DNA of 64,000 nt from assembly GCA_963724365.1 (NCBI GenBank), contig CAVRUR010000002.1, positions 62,001 through 126,000 of the forward strand. Direction: 5' to 3'. The notes under the pieces were generated by a model. That model searched no databases. It saw nothing but the letters and a program-made list of their open reading frames with translations, and was not told the DNA's origin. Shown here piece after piece: positions 37,668 through 49,486 of the stretch. A program made the translations under genes and the position numbers. This DNA comes from JALORV01 sp963724365 (GTDB taxonomy: Bacteria; Pseudomonadota; Gammaproteobacteria; Burkholderiales; Burkholderiaceae_F). The stretch's first letter is position 1; every line of letters starts with the position of its first letter.

Positions 37668-38706
37668 CTACCGCCTCGCGGCGGTGACTGACGCTGATGC
37701 GCTAGGCCGGCCGGCCGCACGCGCTGACTGCCGATGCGCCCACCACGCGTTCAGTTCGCCGACGACTCCGCGCCTGAACGCCATCACGCAGACGACGAAG
37801 ATCAGTCCGATCACGATCGTGACTGCTTCGCCGAGGCCGTTGAACCACTCGATGCCCGTCACGCGACCGAGGAACATGCCGATGTCGCCGACCTTGTTCT
37901 CGAGCGCGACGACGACGAACGCCCCGAGGATCGGGCCGAGCATCGTGCCCATGCCACCCATCAGCACCATCAGGATGACGAGTCCCGACGTGCTCCAGTG
38001 CGCGTCGGTCAGGGTCGCGAAGCCGAGCACCAGGGTCTTGGTCGCACCGGCCAGTCCGGCCAGCGCGGCCGAGAGCACGAACGCCAGCAGCTTGAAGCGC
38101 GCCGTGTCGTAGCCGAGCGAGGTCGCGCGCGCTTCGTTCTCGCGGATCGCCTTCAGCACCTGCCCGAACGGCGAATGCACCGTGCGAAAGATCAGCAGGA
38201 AAGAAAGCACGAAGATGCCCAGCACCACGTAGTACAGCGTGACGTCGCTCTCGAGATTCGACGAGCCCCAGCAGTTTGCCGCGCGGCACCGACTGCAGGC
38301 CGTCTTCGCCGCCGGTGAAGCCCGCCTGCAGGAAGAAGAAGTACAGCATCTGCGCCAGCGCGAGCGTGATCATCGAAAAGTAGATGCCGCTGCGCCGGAT
38401 CGCCAGCATCCCCATCACGAGACCGAGCACCGCGCCGGCGATCACGCCCACCAGCAGGCCCAGCTCGGTGGGCAGCTCCCCAGACCTTGAGCGCGTGTCC
38501 CGCCGCATACGCCGCGCCGCCGAGGAACGCCGCATGCCCGAACGACAGCAGCCCCGTGAAGCCGATCAGCAGGTTGAAGGCGCACGCGAAGAGCGCGTAG
38601 CACATCACCTTCATCACGAAGACCGGATACGCACCGAACAGCGGCAGCACCGCGACGACCGCGAGCAGCACCGCGTACAGGATCGAACTCGCGCGGCAGC
38701 TTCACG
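37668..38706 (-). CDS. livM: Branched-chain amino acid ABC transporter permease LivM (frameshifted)
   Basis: This is the second inner-membrane permease of a HAAT-type importer, about 345 residues. GTG 38706 follows AAGGAG and begins KLPRE. Segments are AVLPLFGAYPVFVMKVMCYA, NLLIGFTGLLSFGHAAFLGG (the family signature), AIRRSGIYFSMITLALAQML, then the conserved cytoplasmic loop LKAIRENEARATSLGYDT and GGMGTMLGPILGAFVV. Three frame changes (near 38690, 38480 and 38265) break it. It lies one base from livH. Confidence 0.92.
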
Positions 38707-38707
38707 C

Positions 38708-39599
38708 TATTTCTCCTTGCCGAAGAGGCCCGGCCGGGCGGATCAGCAGCACGATCGCCATGATCAGGAACACGACCGTGGCCGAGGCCTCCGGATAGAA
38801 GACCTTGGTGAAGCCCTCGATGACGCCCAGGCCCAGGCCCGGTCAGGATCGAACCGAGGATCGACCCCATGCCGCCGATGACGACGACGGCGAACACGAC
38901 GATGATCAGGTTGCTGCCCATCAGCGGCTGCACCTGCAGGATCGGCGCGGCGAGCACGCCCGCGAACCCCGCCAGTGCCACGCCGAAGCCGTACGTCAGC
39001 GTCACCATCAGCGGCACATTGACGCCGAACGCTTCGGTCAGCTTGGCGTTCTCGGTGCCGGCGCGCAGCAGCGCGCCGAGCTTGGTGCGCTCGATGACGT
39101 ACCAGGTGCCGAGACAGACGACGAGCGAAGCGACAACGACCCACGCCCGGTAGTTGGGCAGGATCATGAAGCCGAGGTTGGTCGCGCCCGTCAGCACTTC
39201 CGGCACCTGGTACGGCAGGCCCGAGACACCGTAGAACGAGCGGAAGAAGCCCTCGATCAGCAGCGTCAGGCCGAAAGTCAGCAGCAGGCCGTAGAGGTGA
39301 TCGAGCTTGTACAGGTGCCGCAAGCAGCAGGCGCTCGATGATGACTGCCGAACAGGCCCACCATCAGCGGCGCAACGATCAGCATCACCCAGTAGTTGAT
39401 GCCGAAGTACGTCAGGCCCATCCACGCGAAGACCGCGCCCATCATGTAGAGGGCGCCGTGCGCGAAGTTGATGACGTTCAGCAGCCCGAAGATCACCGCC
39501 AGGCCCGAGCGACAGCATCGCGTAGAACGAGCCGTTCACCAGTCCCAGCAGCAGCTGGGACAGCAGCGCGGACAGCGGTATGCCGAACAGTTCAGTCAT
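38708..39599 (-). CDS. livH: Branched-chain amino acid ABC transporter permease LivH (frameshifted)
   Basis: This is the first permease of the system, about 297 residues. It starts MTELFGIPLSALLSQLLLGL and contains NGSFYAMLSLG, FGLLNVINFAHGALYMMGAV (family signature), LLTFGLTLLIEGFFR, the loop GALLRAGTENAKLTEAFGVN and GGMGSILGSILTG, ending FGKEK-stop at 38708. Frame changes lie near 39505, 39340, 38840 and 38735. It partners with LivM; the ATPases LivG and LivF are encoded upstream, with the binding protein between. Confidence 0.92.
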
Positions 39600-39617
39600 C
39601 GTGAGTGCAAGGTCGTC

Positions 39618-39639
39618 ACCGGGCGCCGCGGCGCCCGGT
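39618..39639. other. Strong GC hairpin between livK and livH
   Basis: ACCGGGCGCC / GGCGCCCGGT form a perfect 10-bp stem with a two-base centre. There is no T-run. It lies 14 bases after livK. Such hairpins often protect the abundant binding-protein mRNA and reduce read-through to permease genes; that role is inferred. Confidence 0.6.
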
Positions 39640-39652
39640 GCACGTCAACGTC

Positions 39653-40869
39653 TTACTTCTTGATCATCGAGCAGCTGCGACTGTGCCAGTGACTGGTAAG
39701 CCTGGTCACCGGGAATCGTCTGAACCACGTTGAAGTAGTCCCACGGGTCCTTCGACTGCTCAGGGCGACTTCACCTGCATCAGATACATGTCGTGCACCA
39801 TGCGGCCGTCCGCGCGGATCACGCCACCCTTGGCGAACATGTCGTTGATCTTCTGCTTCTTCAGTTGCGCCATCACCGCGTCGGCGTCATCGGTGCCGAC
39901 GGCCTTGACCGCCATCAGGTACTGCGTCACCGCCGAGTAGTCGCCCGCCTGCAGGAACGACGGCATGCGCTTGAACTTCTCGAAGAACCGGCGGCCCCAG
40001 GCGCGCGTTTCGGGCGACTGGTTCCAGTACCACGCATCGGTCAGGTACATGCCCTGCGTTGTCTTCAGGCCCAGGCTGTGGATGTCGTTGATGAACATCA
40101 GCAGGCCGGCGAGCTTCATCGTCTTGGTCACGCCAAACTCGTTGGCGGCCTTGATCGAGTTGATCGTGTCGCCGCCCGCATTCGCGAGGCCAAGGATCTG
40201 CGCCTTGCTGTTCTGCGCCTGCAGCAGGAACGACGAGAAGTCCGACGCGTTCAGCGGCGCACGCACCGCGCCGACCACCGTGCCGCCGGCCGCCTTGACG
40301 ACGTCGCCGGTGTCCTTCTCCAGCGAGTGGCCGAAGGCGTAGTCCGCCGTCAGGAAGAACCAGCTCTTGCCGCCGGCCTTCACGACCGCGCCGCCGGTGC
40401 CGTTGGCCAGCGCGATCGTGTCGTAGGCGTAGTGCACGATGTACGGCGAGCAGTCCTCGTTGGTCAGGCGCGAGGTGGCCGCGCCGACGACGATGATCGG
40501 CCGCTTCTTCTCGGTCGCGACCTTCGCCGCGGCCAGCTGTGCCGCCGAATTGGTGCCGCCGATGATCACGTCGGCGCCGGACTGGTCGATCCACTCGCGC
40601 ACCTTGCTCGACGAGATGTCGGCCTTGTTCTGGTGATCGGCGAAGACGACTTCGATCTTCTTGCCCGGGAACTCCTTCTGCATGTCGGCGATCGCGAAGC
40701 GGATCGCCTCGACGCCGCCGGCGCCGTCGATGTCGGAATACACCGACGACATGTCGGTGATGAAGCCGATCACGATCTTGTCGCCCGACAGCTTCTGCGC
40801 CTGCGCGCTGGAGAATCCCAGCGCCAGTCCGCATGCCGCGACGGCCGCGGCGATCTTCTTCAACTTCAT
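39653..40869 (-). CDS. livK: Branched-chain amino acid ABC transporter substrate-binding protein (LivK-like; frameshift near end)
   Basis: This is a periplasmic type I binding protein, about 405 residues. The signal peptide (MKLKKIAAAVAACGLALGFS) ends at AQAQ. The mature part has IVIGFITDMSSVYSDIDGAG, FADHQNKADISSSKVREWID, and IVVGAATSRLTNEDCSPYIV. After QVKSP the frame changes (about 39765-39768) into EQSKDPWDYFNVVQTIPGDQ, with a further shift to the final CSMIKK-stop at 39653-39655. ATG 40869 follows GGAGG at good spacing; an ATG six bases earlier is too close. The ligand is uncertain: aromatic or aliphatic amino acids or related amides. Confidence 0.9.
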
Positions 40870-40900
40870 TGACATTTCCTCCTCGAAAGGGTGATCACTG

Positions 40901-41609
40901 CTAGACACCGAGCAACTGATGCAGCGTCTCTTCCTTGGCCTTCAATTCCGCAGCCGCAAAGGTTTCGACTATGCGCCCATGCTCCATGACATAAAACCGG
41001 TCCGCCAGCGGCGCCGCGAAGCGGAAATTCTGTTCGACCATGACGATCGTGTAGCCGCGCGCCTTCAGCGCACGGATCATCTCGCCGAGCTTCTTGACGA
41101 TGACGGGGGCCAGCCCCTCGGAGATCTCGTCGAGCAGCAGCAGATGGGCGCCGGTGCGCAGGATACGGGCCACGGCCAGCATCTGCTGCTCCCCGCCGGA
41201 CAGCCGCGACCCCTGGCTCTTGGCGCGCTCCTTCAGGTTCGGAAACATCGTGTAGATCTCGTCGACGCTCATGCCGCCGCTCGCATCGACGCGCGGCGGC
41301 AGCATGCAGGTTCTCCTCGCACGACAGGCTGGAGAAGATGCCGCGCTCCTCCGGGACAGTAGCCGATGCCGAGGTGCGCCACGCGATGCGTCGCCATGCC
41401 GATCGTTTCGGTGCCGTTGACCTGGATCGAGCCCTTGCGCGCTCCCGGTCAGCCCCATGATGGCGCGCAGCGTCGTCGTGCGGCCGGCGCCGTTGCGTCC
41501 CAGCAGCGTCACGACTTCTCCGCGCGCCGACGTGCAGGTCGACGCCGTGCAGGATGTGCGACTCGCCGTACCAGGCGTGCAGTTCGCGGATCTCGAGCGC
41601 GTTCGCCAT
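40901..41609 (-). CDS. livF: Branched-chain amino acid ABC transporter ATPase LivF (frameshifted; Arg in Walker A)
   Basis: This is the cytoplasmic ATPase subunit, about 236 residues. It starts MANALEIRELHAWYGESHIL. Walker A reads GRNGAGRTTT, with Arg in place of the usual Lys. The signature SRLSGGEQQMLAVARIL, Walker B HLLLLDEISEGLAPVI and VMVEQNFRFA are present. Frame changes lie near 41523, 41450, 41358 and 41305. It follows livG by one base. The Arg variant lies in well-read sequence, not at a shift, so it is likely real. Confidence 0.9.
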
Positions 41610-41610
41610 C

Positions 41611-42395
41611 CTAGTGCCCGACGCCTTCGAGTTCGGCCTCGCTGGTGCCCATGTAGGCTTCCATGACCGCGGCATTCCTGGAGACGGTCTCGTAAGGCCC
41701 CTCGGCCAGCACCGACCCGCGGGCGAGCACCGTGATCATGTCGGCGATGCTCGAGACGACGTTCATGTTGTGCTCGACCATCAGCACGGTCCGGCCGGCG
41801 GCAACCTTCTTGATCAGTTCGGTGACGCGCGCAACGTCCTCGTGGCCCATGCCCTGGGTCGGCTCGTCGAGCAGCATCAGTTCCGGTTCGGTCGCCAGCG
41901 TGGTCGCGATCTCGAGCGCACGCTTGCGGCCGTACGGCAGCGACACCGTCTCGACGTCGGCAAAGGACCGCAGATCGACCTGGTCGAGCAGTTCGAGCGC
42001 GCGGCCGTTCATCGAATCGAGGATGCGCTCGCTGCGCCAGAACTGGAACGACAGCCCGGCCGACCGCTGCAGCGCGATCCGGACGTTTTCCAGCACCGTC
42101 AGGTGCGGGAACACCGACGAGATCTGGTAGGAGCGCACGATGCCGCGGCGCGCGATGTGCTCCGGCGTTTCGCGCGTGATGTCGATGCCGTTGAACAGGA
42201 TCTGCCCGCGCGTCGGCGTCAGGAACTTGGTCAGCAGGTTGAAGCAGGTGGTCTTGCCGGCGCCGTTCGGGCCCGATCAGCGCGTGGATCGCCCCGCGCC
42301 GCACCTTGAGGTTGACGTCGTTGACCGCGACGAAGCCCTTGAACTCCTTCGTCAGGCCGCGCGTCTCGAGAATGATTTCGGTTGGAGGTACTCAT
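41611..42395 (-). CDS. livG: Branched-chain amino acid ABC transporter ATPase LivG (two frameshifts)
   Basis: This is the second ATPase subunit, about 260 residues. After ATG 42395 (MSTS) a shift near 42380 leads to TEIILETRGLTKEFKGFVAV. Near 42272 one extra base must be removed to give Walker A GPNGAGKTT. Then come the LivG-type insertion IVRSYQISSVFPHLTVLENV, the signature-equivalent LPYGRKRALEIATTLAT, Walker B LMLLDEPTQGMGHEDV and VMVEHNMNVV. ATG overlaps the alcohol dehydrogenase stop as ATGA, so translation of the two is coupled. Confidence 0.92.
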
Positions 42396-43535
42396 GCGGA
42401 GGCGGCGAGCATAGCAACGTAATCCGCGTGCGTGGCAACGCGCGGATTGGTGGCATGGCAATGGTCCTTCAGCGCGTTGCTCGCCACATCGTCATACAGG
42501 TCGGCCGTGATCCCCATCTCGCCGAGGCCGCGAGGGCAGGTCCAGCCGCCGGTTGAGCGAGCGGATCGCGTGCGCCAGTGCGTCGCCGCCGGTCACCCCG
42601 AACACGCTGGCGATCGACTGCACGCGTTCGGGCACCGCTCGTCTCGTTGAACTTGACGACCTCGGGCAGCAGCACGGCATTGAGCGTTCCGTGATGCGGG
42701 CCGATCTTCTCGGCGCCGAGCTTGAGCCCGCCCAGCGCATGCGACAGCGAGTGCACCGCACCCAGGCCCTTCTGGAACGCCATGGCCCCCTGCATCGAGG
42801 CGCTCATCATGTTCCAGCGTGCCGCCGGGTCGCGCGGCTCGCGTGTCGCCTTCTCGATGTGCTTGAGACCGCGCGCCAGTCCGTCAAAGGCGATCGCGTC
42901 GGCCGGCGGATTCACCGCCTTCGACAGAAACGTCTCGATGCAGTGCGCGATTGCGTCCATGCCGGTCGCCGCGGTCAGCCGGGTCGGCAGTCCGTAGGTC
43001 AGTTCGGGATCGCAGATCGCAGTCTTGGGCACCAGGTGCCAGGAGTGGAATCCCAGCTTGCGTCCGTCGTCGAGCACGATGATGGCGCCGCGCGCCACCT
43101 CGCTGCCGGTGCCGGCCGTGGTCGGGATCGCGATCAGCGGCGCGACCCCCGGCGTGATCTTCGGGCTGCCGCCGAGGATGGTTGCGTAATCGGCCAGCGT
43201 GCCCGGGTGCGTGGCCATGATCGCGACGCCCTTGGCGAGATCGATCGCGCTGCCGCCGCCGAGAGCGATCAGCCCGTCGGCCTCGATGCGCGCGGTAGGC
43301 GTCCACGGCCGCCATCACCGCCGCCTCGGTCGGATTCGACGGCGTCCCGTCGAACACGGCCACCGGCAGGTCGCCCGAGCGCCTCGCGCAGGCGATCCAG
43401 CAGTCCAGCGGCGACCACGCCCTTGTCGGTGCAGATGAGCGGGCGCGCGATGGCGCTGCGCTCGCACTCGGACCGCGCCAGCCGGATCGCGCCGAAGTCG
43501 AACTGCACCTGCGTGATGTAGTTGATCAGGCCCAT
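42392..43535 (-). CDS. Iron-containing (group III) alcohol dehydrogenase (frameshifted)
   Basis: About 381 residues are restored. The start MGLINYITQVQFDFGAIR follows GAGGAG at good spacing. The central part has IAIPTTAGTGSEVARGAII, the metal-binding helix GMDAIAHCIETFLS, and VHSLSHALGGLKLG followed by GPHHGTLNA. These His residues with the upstream Asp bind the catalytic iron. The sequence is close to 4-hydroxybutyrate dehydrogenase-type members, but the substrate is not certain. Shifts lie near 43375, 43295, 42640, 42535 and 42475. It heads the liv operon through the ATGA overlap with livG, an unusual pairing. Confidence 0.85.
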
Positions 43536-43631
43536 GACGGACTCCTCAGACGGCCACGGCAGGACACAGGCGGACCCGGGCAAACGGGCAGTATGTCCGC
43601 TCCGCCCAGCCGACGCAATTGCAAACGCCCC

Positions 43632-43657
43632 GGAGATGAAAACGGGCCGCCAGAGCG
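43632..43657 (-). terminator. Terminator after pckG
   Basis: On the minus strand ACGGGTCGC-TCTG-GCGGCCCGT (one mismatch) is followed by TTTCATC. It lies about 30 bases after the pckG stop and separates pckG from the alcohol dehydrogenase. Confidence 0.6.
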
Positions 43658-43686
43658 ACCCGTCGTGAGCACTTGCGAGGAGCGGT

Positions 43687-45531
<1,845 letters not shown>

Positions 45532-45875
45532 GAATGCGCCTCCTGGTTCGTCGCGCTCCGCATGCGGGCGCGTCGTTCATTGTTCTGACCGCGTCGCGGA
45601 TCGTGACCGCGAGTGACCGGCAGGGCGGCGGATGGCCTCAAGGAAGTGCCGGCAACGGGAAAGAGTTCAATTCTAGCGGCAGCGAGCCACTGGATCGCCG
45701 TTCCGTCCGGACGCATTTCGCTGCACTGCAACCGTTGATCGCTCGTCGGACGGGATCGCCGGCATCGGCTATGCGGGCCCAGTGTGCCTGGCGTCGACAT
45801 TCGCTAGCCCCGGCTGACTCCCGACGCCGGGAAAAAGAGCCCGTATCGCAGACCCGAACGCAGCTTGATACGCAC
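45532..45875. promoter_or_regulatory. Gap between csp and pckG
   Basis: No gene is supported in these 344 bases. On the minus strand, just past the csp stop, a CCCGGC / GCCGGG hairpin with a preceding CTTTTT run (about 45807-45840) could end the csp transcript. The remainder should carry the pckG promoter; I see no clear -10/-35 pair. AGGAGG at 45538-45543 is the pckG ribosome site. Confidence 0.35.
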
Positions 45876-46085
45876 TCAGCTCTCGAGGACGTTGATCTCG
45901 ACCGCCTGCGGGCCTTTCTGTCCCTGCTGGACCTGATAGTCCACGCGCTGGTTCTCTTTGAGCGTGCGAAACCCTTTCGACTTGATTCCACTGTAGTGAG
46001 CGAACAAGTCGGCGCCGCCGTCATCCGGCTTGATGAACCCGAAACCCTTGGTTTCGTTGAACCACTTCACGGTGCCTGTCGGCAT
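45876..46085 (-). CDS. Cold-shock-domain protein (CspA family)
   Basis: This is a 69-residue single-stranded nucleic-acid-binding protein. RNP1 is KGFGFIKPD and RNP2 is ADLFAHYSGI, where most family members have FVHFSAI; Phe is kept at the key stacking place and Tyr replaces another aromatic. It ends VDYQVQQGQKGPQAVEINVL. A 269-base upstream gap could encode the long leader typical of cold-shock mRNAs. A GGAG lies 9-10 bases before the ATG. Confidence 0.94.
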   Translation of the reverse strand: MPTGTVKWFNETKGFGFIKPDDGGADLFAHYSGIKSKGFRTLKENQRVDYQVQQGQKGPQAVEINVLES

Positions 46086-46354
46086 TGGATGTCACTCCGA
46101 AGAACGCGGGATGCGCCCGCGGCGCGCAAGCGGCGGTGCTGTTGGGTGGGCCGGGAGGATGTAATGCGACAGGGATGGCCGGAGGGCCGCTGGCACTGAC
46201 CTGAACTCACGCTTCGAATTCACTTTCCGAATCCACAATCCGAATCCACAGCGAATGACCGGCTGCGTTTTGACGCTACACCCGTGCTCTTCAAAAATCC
46301 AGACGCCGAAACCCGTGATCGAATCGTCAGGGATCCAGGACGGCAATGAAACGG

Positions 46355-46906
46355 TCAAGGCGACCAGGGCCGCGCGAGATCCGATGGCAGCAGCGAGTAC
46401 AGCGCCGCGTCGACGCGCGCTTCGCCCGCCACCAGGCCATGACGCAACACCCCTTCGAAGCGCGCGCCCGCCCGTTCCGCGGCGCGACGGCTCGAACGAT
46501 TCTCGAGCCGTATGCGCATCGACACGCGAACCAATCCGAGCTCGTTCACGCCGAACGCCACCATCGCACGGATCGCCGTCGCCGCCACCCCGCGGCCGCA
46601 TGCGGAACGACGCACCCAGTAACCCGCTTCGGCCTCGCGCTTGCCATAGAGCAGGATGTCGTGCAGGCCCACGCCGCCGAGCAGGCGACCTTCGGCCGCA
46701 TCGACGATCGCCATCGGAAAGGCGGAGCGCTGCCGCCACATCCGCTCCGCCTCGTCGAACCAGCGTTCGACGTCAGGCATCCCGTAGTGCGCGTGATACC
46801 AGGGCATCCAGCGCGCCAGTGCTACGCCGGATTCCTGCGCGGCCGCGAGGAACTCTTCCGCGCTCGGCCGCGTCGACGGAATCAGCGGACGTAGTTCAAT
46901 GACCAT
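46355..46906 (-). CDS. GNAT-family acetyltransferase (RimJ/RimL-like)
   Basis: This is a 183-residue single GNAT domain of the ribosomal-protein-acetyltransferase type. Landmarks are VERWFDEAERMWRQRSAFPM, LLGGVGLHDILLYGKREAEA, GYWVRRSACGRGVAATAIRA (acetyl-CoA loop) and IRLENRSSRRAAERAGARFE. The substrate is unknown. ATG 46906 lies inside the last codons of the AbrB-type gene (11-base overlap), so it is cotranscribed with the tct-AbrB genes. The frame is intact. Confidence 0.88.
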   Translation of the reverse strand: MVIELRPLIPSTRPSAEEFLAAAQESGVALARWMPWYHAHYGMPDVERWFDEAERMWRQRSAFPMAIVDAAEGRLLGGVGLHDILLYGKREAEAGYWVRRSACGRGVAATAIRAMVAFGVNELGLVRVSMRIRLENRSSRRAAERAGARFEGVLRHGLVAGEARVDAALYSLLPSDLARPWSP

Positions 46907-48005
46907 TGCCGGACCTCGCCATCAGTCGGCGCCACACGGTAAACACCATCCCGGCCGTGAGGACCACCGCTGCCATCCGGATCACGTGAAATGCCGTGAC
47001 GACCGGCACGCCCAACTGCAGCGCCTGCGCTGTCAGTGCCATCTCGCCGATTCCGCCCGGTGTCGTGGCGATCACCGCCGTCGACCAGTGCAGTCCGGCG
47101 CCGTGGCCCAGTAACAATCCGAACGCAAGCGCGGACAGGAGATAGGCGAGAGTGATCAGCGCCACCACCGCAAGAAAGCGCGGGGCGGCGCGGAAGAACT
47201 CCGGCGTGAAATGCGTGCCCAGGGAAATGCCGATCAGCAACTGCCCGGCATTGACGACCACCGCCGGCAATGACGAGAACGTGTGCCCCGTCGCGGTGAT
47301 CGCCGCGGCCGCGAGCAGTGGCCCGATCATCCAGCTGTTCGGCGACCCGAAGCGTTCCATCGCGGCTGCAGCGCCCAGTGTGACCGCGACCAGCACCGCG
47401 AAGCCGACCGGATCGAAGCTGCGCGCCAGCGGGACATACGGATCGAGCCCATGCACCTGCAGCAGGTTGAACGAAAGCGGCACGATCAGCACGACCAGCA
47501 GGATGCGCAGGCTGTGTGCGGCCGCCACGCGCTCGACCTGGCCGCCGTAACGCTGCGCCTGTGTTGCCATCTCGCTGGCGCCGCCGATGGCCATCGCGAA
47601 GAACGAGGTCGTCTCGTCGGTATCGGTCATCCGCCGCAGCAGCCATGCACCGATGGCGCCGAGGATGACCGCAAAGACCACCCCGAGCACTAGCCAGGGT
47701 CCGAGCCTCACCACTTCGCGCACCACGTGCGGCGAAAAGTACAGCCCCAGGGCCACGCCGATGGCCCATTGACCAAGCTGCCGCGCGGCCGGTGGTGCGG
47801 CCAGGCCCACGCTCAGCATGCTGGCAAGCGCGACGGCGACCAGCGGGCCGATCAGCCATGGCAGCGGCGTGTGCAGCGCTAGGCAGACCAGCGCTCCGGC
47901 CAGCGCCACCACCAGGCCGGCGACCCTGCGCTGCAGGCCCGGACCGGACGCCGGATCGGCCGGGTCCGGCGGCGCCGCGCTCACGCCGACGGGCGCGCGC
48001 GCCAT
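46896..48005 (-). CDS. AbrB-family membrane protein (PF05145 type)
   Basis: About 369 residues in two similar halves, each with about five to six hydrophobic segments. Paired landmarks are LPWLIGPLVAVALAS with PNSWMIGPLLAAAAITA, and FAMAIGGASEMATQAQRYGG with VIATTPGGIGEMALTAQALQ. This internal duplication is typical of the AbrB/ammonia-monooxygenase-like family, whose function is not established. Start ATG 48005 (MARAPVGV) or ATG 48029 both fall within the end of tctA, giving an overlap of 25-49 bases. It may share the tripartite transporter's role or be a separate exporter. Confidence 0.85.
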   Translation of the reverse strand: MARAPVGVSAAPPDPADPASGPGLQRRVAGLVVALAGALVCLALHTPLPWLIGPLVAVALASMLSVGLAAPPAARQLGQWAIGVALGLYFSPHVVREVVRLGPWLVLGVVFAVILGAIGAWLLRRMTDTDETTSFFAMAIGGASEMATQAQRYGGQVERVAAAHSLRILLVVLIVPLSFNLLQVHGLDPYVPLARSFDPVGFAVLVAVTLGAAAAMERFGSPNSWMIGPLLAAAAITATGHTFSSLPAVVVNAGQLLIGISLGTHFTPEFFRAAPRFLAVVALITLAYLLSALAFGLLLGHGAGLHWSTAVIATTPGGIGEMALTAQALQLGVPVVTAFHVIRMAAVVLTAGMVFTVWRRLMARSGNGH

Positions 48006-49486
48006 TCCTGCACGACGCGAAACAGCCACGGCACCAGCACCAGGGCGGCCGTCAGGCCGAGCAGCGTCGCGGAGATTGGATGCGAGAAGAACACCGATGG
48101 ATCGCCCTGGCTGATCGCCAGCGCGCGCCGGAACTGCGATTCAGCCAGTGGCCCGAGGATCAGCCCGATCACGGCGGGCGCCACCGGGAAGCCCCAGCGC
48201 CGCATCATGAAGCCCAGCAGGCCGAAGATGTACAGGGTGATCAGGTCGACCACCGACTGGTGCAGGCTGAAGGCGCCCAGTGTGGCGAACACCAGGATGC
48301 CCGCGTACAGCAGCGGCCGCGGGATTTTCAGCACCTGCACCCACAGGCCAATCAGCGGCAGGTTCAGAACCAGCAGCAGCACGTTACCGACATACATGCT
48401 GGCGATCAGGCCCCACACCAGCGCGCCCTGCGTCTGGAACAGCAGCGGCCCCGGCTGCACGCCGTAGTTCTGGAACGCAGCCAGCAGAATCGCGGCGGTC
48501 GCCGAGGTCGGGATGCCGAGCGTCAGTAGCGGCACCAGCACGCCAGTCGAGGACGCATTGTTGGCCGCCTCGGGTCCCGCCACGCCTTCGATCGCGCCAT
48601 GCCCGAATTCTTCCGGATGCTTCGAAAGCTTCTTCTCGAGCGCATAGGACAGGAAGGTCGGGATCTCCGCGCCGCCGGCCGGGATGGTGCCGAACGGAAA
48701 TCCGATCGCCGTGGCGCGCAGCCACGCCGGCCACGAGCGCCGCCAGTCGTCGCGGCTCATCGTCAGCGAGCCCGACACCGCCATCACCTCGTCTCTCAGC
48801 CGGCTCTGGTAGGCCGCCACGTACAGCGCCTCGCCGACCGCGAACAGGCCGACAGCCAGTACCACGACATCGATACCGTCCATCAGTTCGGGCACGCCGA
48901 AGGCGAAACGCATCTGCCCGGTCTGGTCGTCGATGCCCACCAGCCCGAGCAACAGGCCGAGGAACAGCATCGTCAGTCCGCGCACCGTGGAGGATCCGAG
49001 CACCGCAGCCACGGTGACGAAGGCGAACACCATCAGCGCGAAGTACTCGGTCGGGCCGAACTGCAGGGCGAACTCCACGACGACCGGCGCCAGCAGCGTG
49101 AGCAGAATCGTGGCCAGCGTGCCGGCGACGAAAGAACCGATGGCGGCAGTGGCCAGCGCCGGCCCGGCGCGGCCACACTTGGCCATCTTGTTGCCTTCGA
49201 GCGCGGTGGCGATCGAGGCCGATTCCCCCGGCGTGTTCAGCAGGATCGTGGTGGTCGACCCGCCGTACATGGCGCCGTAGTAGATGCCGGCGAACATGAT
49301 CAGCGCACCGGTCGGGTCGAGCTTCACCGTCAGCGGCAACAGCATCGCCACCGTCAGCGCCGGCCCCACCCCCGGCAGCACGCCAACCGCTGTGCCGAGC
49401 GTGACGCCGACGAACCCCCACAGCAGATTCGCGGGCGCCAGCGCGATGCCGAAGCCGTTGAGCAGTGCGCCGAGGGTTTCGTTCAT
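47981..49486 (-). CDS. tctA: Tripartite tricarboxylate transporter large permease (TctA)
   Basis: This is the large membrane subunit, 501 residues with about 10-12 hydrophobic segments. Family signatures are LPGVGPALTVAMLLPLT, IYYGAMYGGSTTTILLNTPG and FGTIPAGGAEIPTFLSYALE. GVAGPEAANNASSTGVLVPLL is a second one. It uses a cation gradient with TctB and the periplasmic TctC protein to take up a carboxylate or similar solute. ATG 49486 overlaps the tctB stop as ATGA. The frame is intact. Confidence 0.95.
   Translation of the reverse strand: MNETLGALLNGFGIALAPANLLWGFVGVTLGTAVGVLPGVGPALTVAMLLPLTVKLDPTGALIMFAGIYYGAMYGGSTTTILLNTPGESASIATALEGNKMAKCGRAGPALATAAIGSFVAGTLATILLTLLAPVVVEFALQFGPTEYFALMVFAFVTVAAVLGSSTVRGLTMLFLGLLLGLVGIDDQTGQMRFAFGVPELMDGIDVVVLAVGLFAVGEALYVAAYQSRLRDEVMAVSGSLTMSRDDWRRSWPAWLRATAIGFPFGTIPAGGAEIPTFLSYALEKKLSKHPEEFGHGAIEGVAGPEAANNASSTGVLVPLLTLGIPTSATAAILLAAFQNYGVQPGPLLFQTQGALVWGLIASMYVGNVLLLVLNLPLIGLWVQVLKIPRPLLYAGILVFATLGAFSLHQSVVDLITLYIFGLLGFMMRRWGFPVAPAVIGLILGPLAESQFRRALAISQGDPSVFFSHPISATLLGLTAALVLVPWLFRVVQEWRARPSA

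Noticed and set aside
29700..43500. A genuine cluster of pseudogenes in a degenerating genome
   Set aside because: The broken genes include essential functions (ParAB, MnmG), the reading frames remain conserved between shifts, and no nonsense substitutions dominate. Sequence error explains it better.
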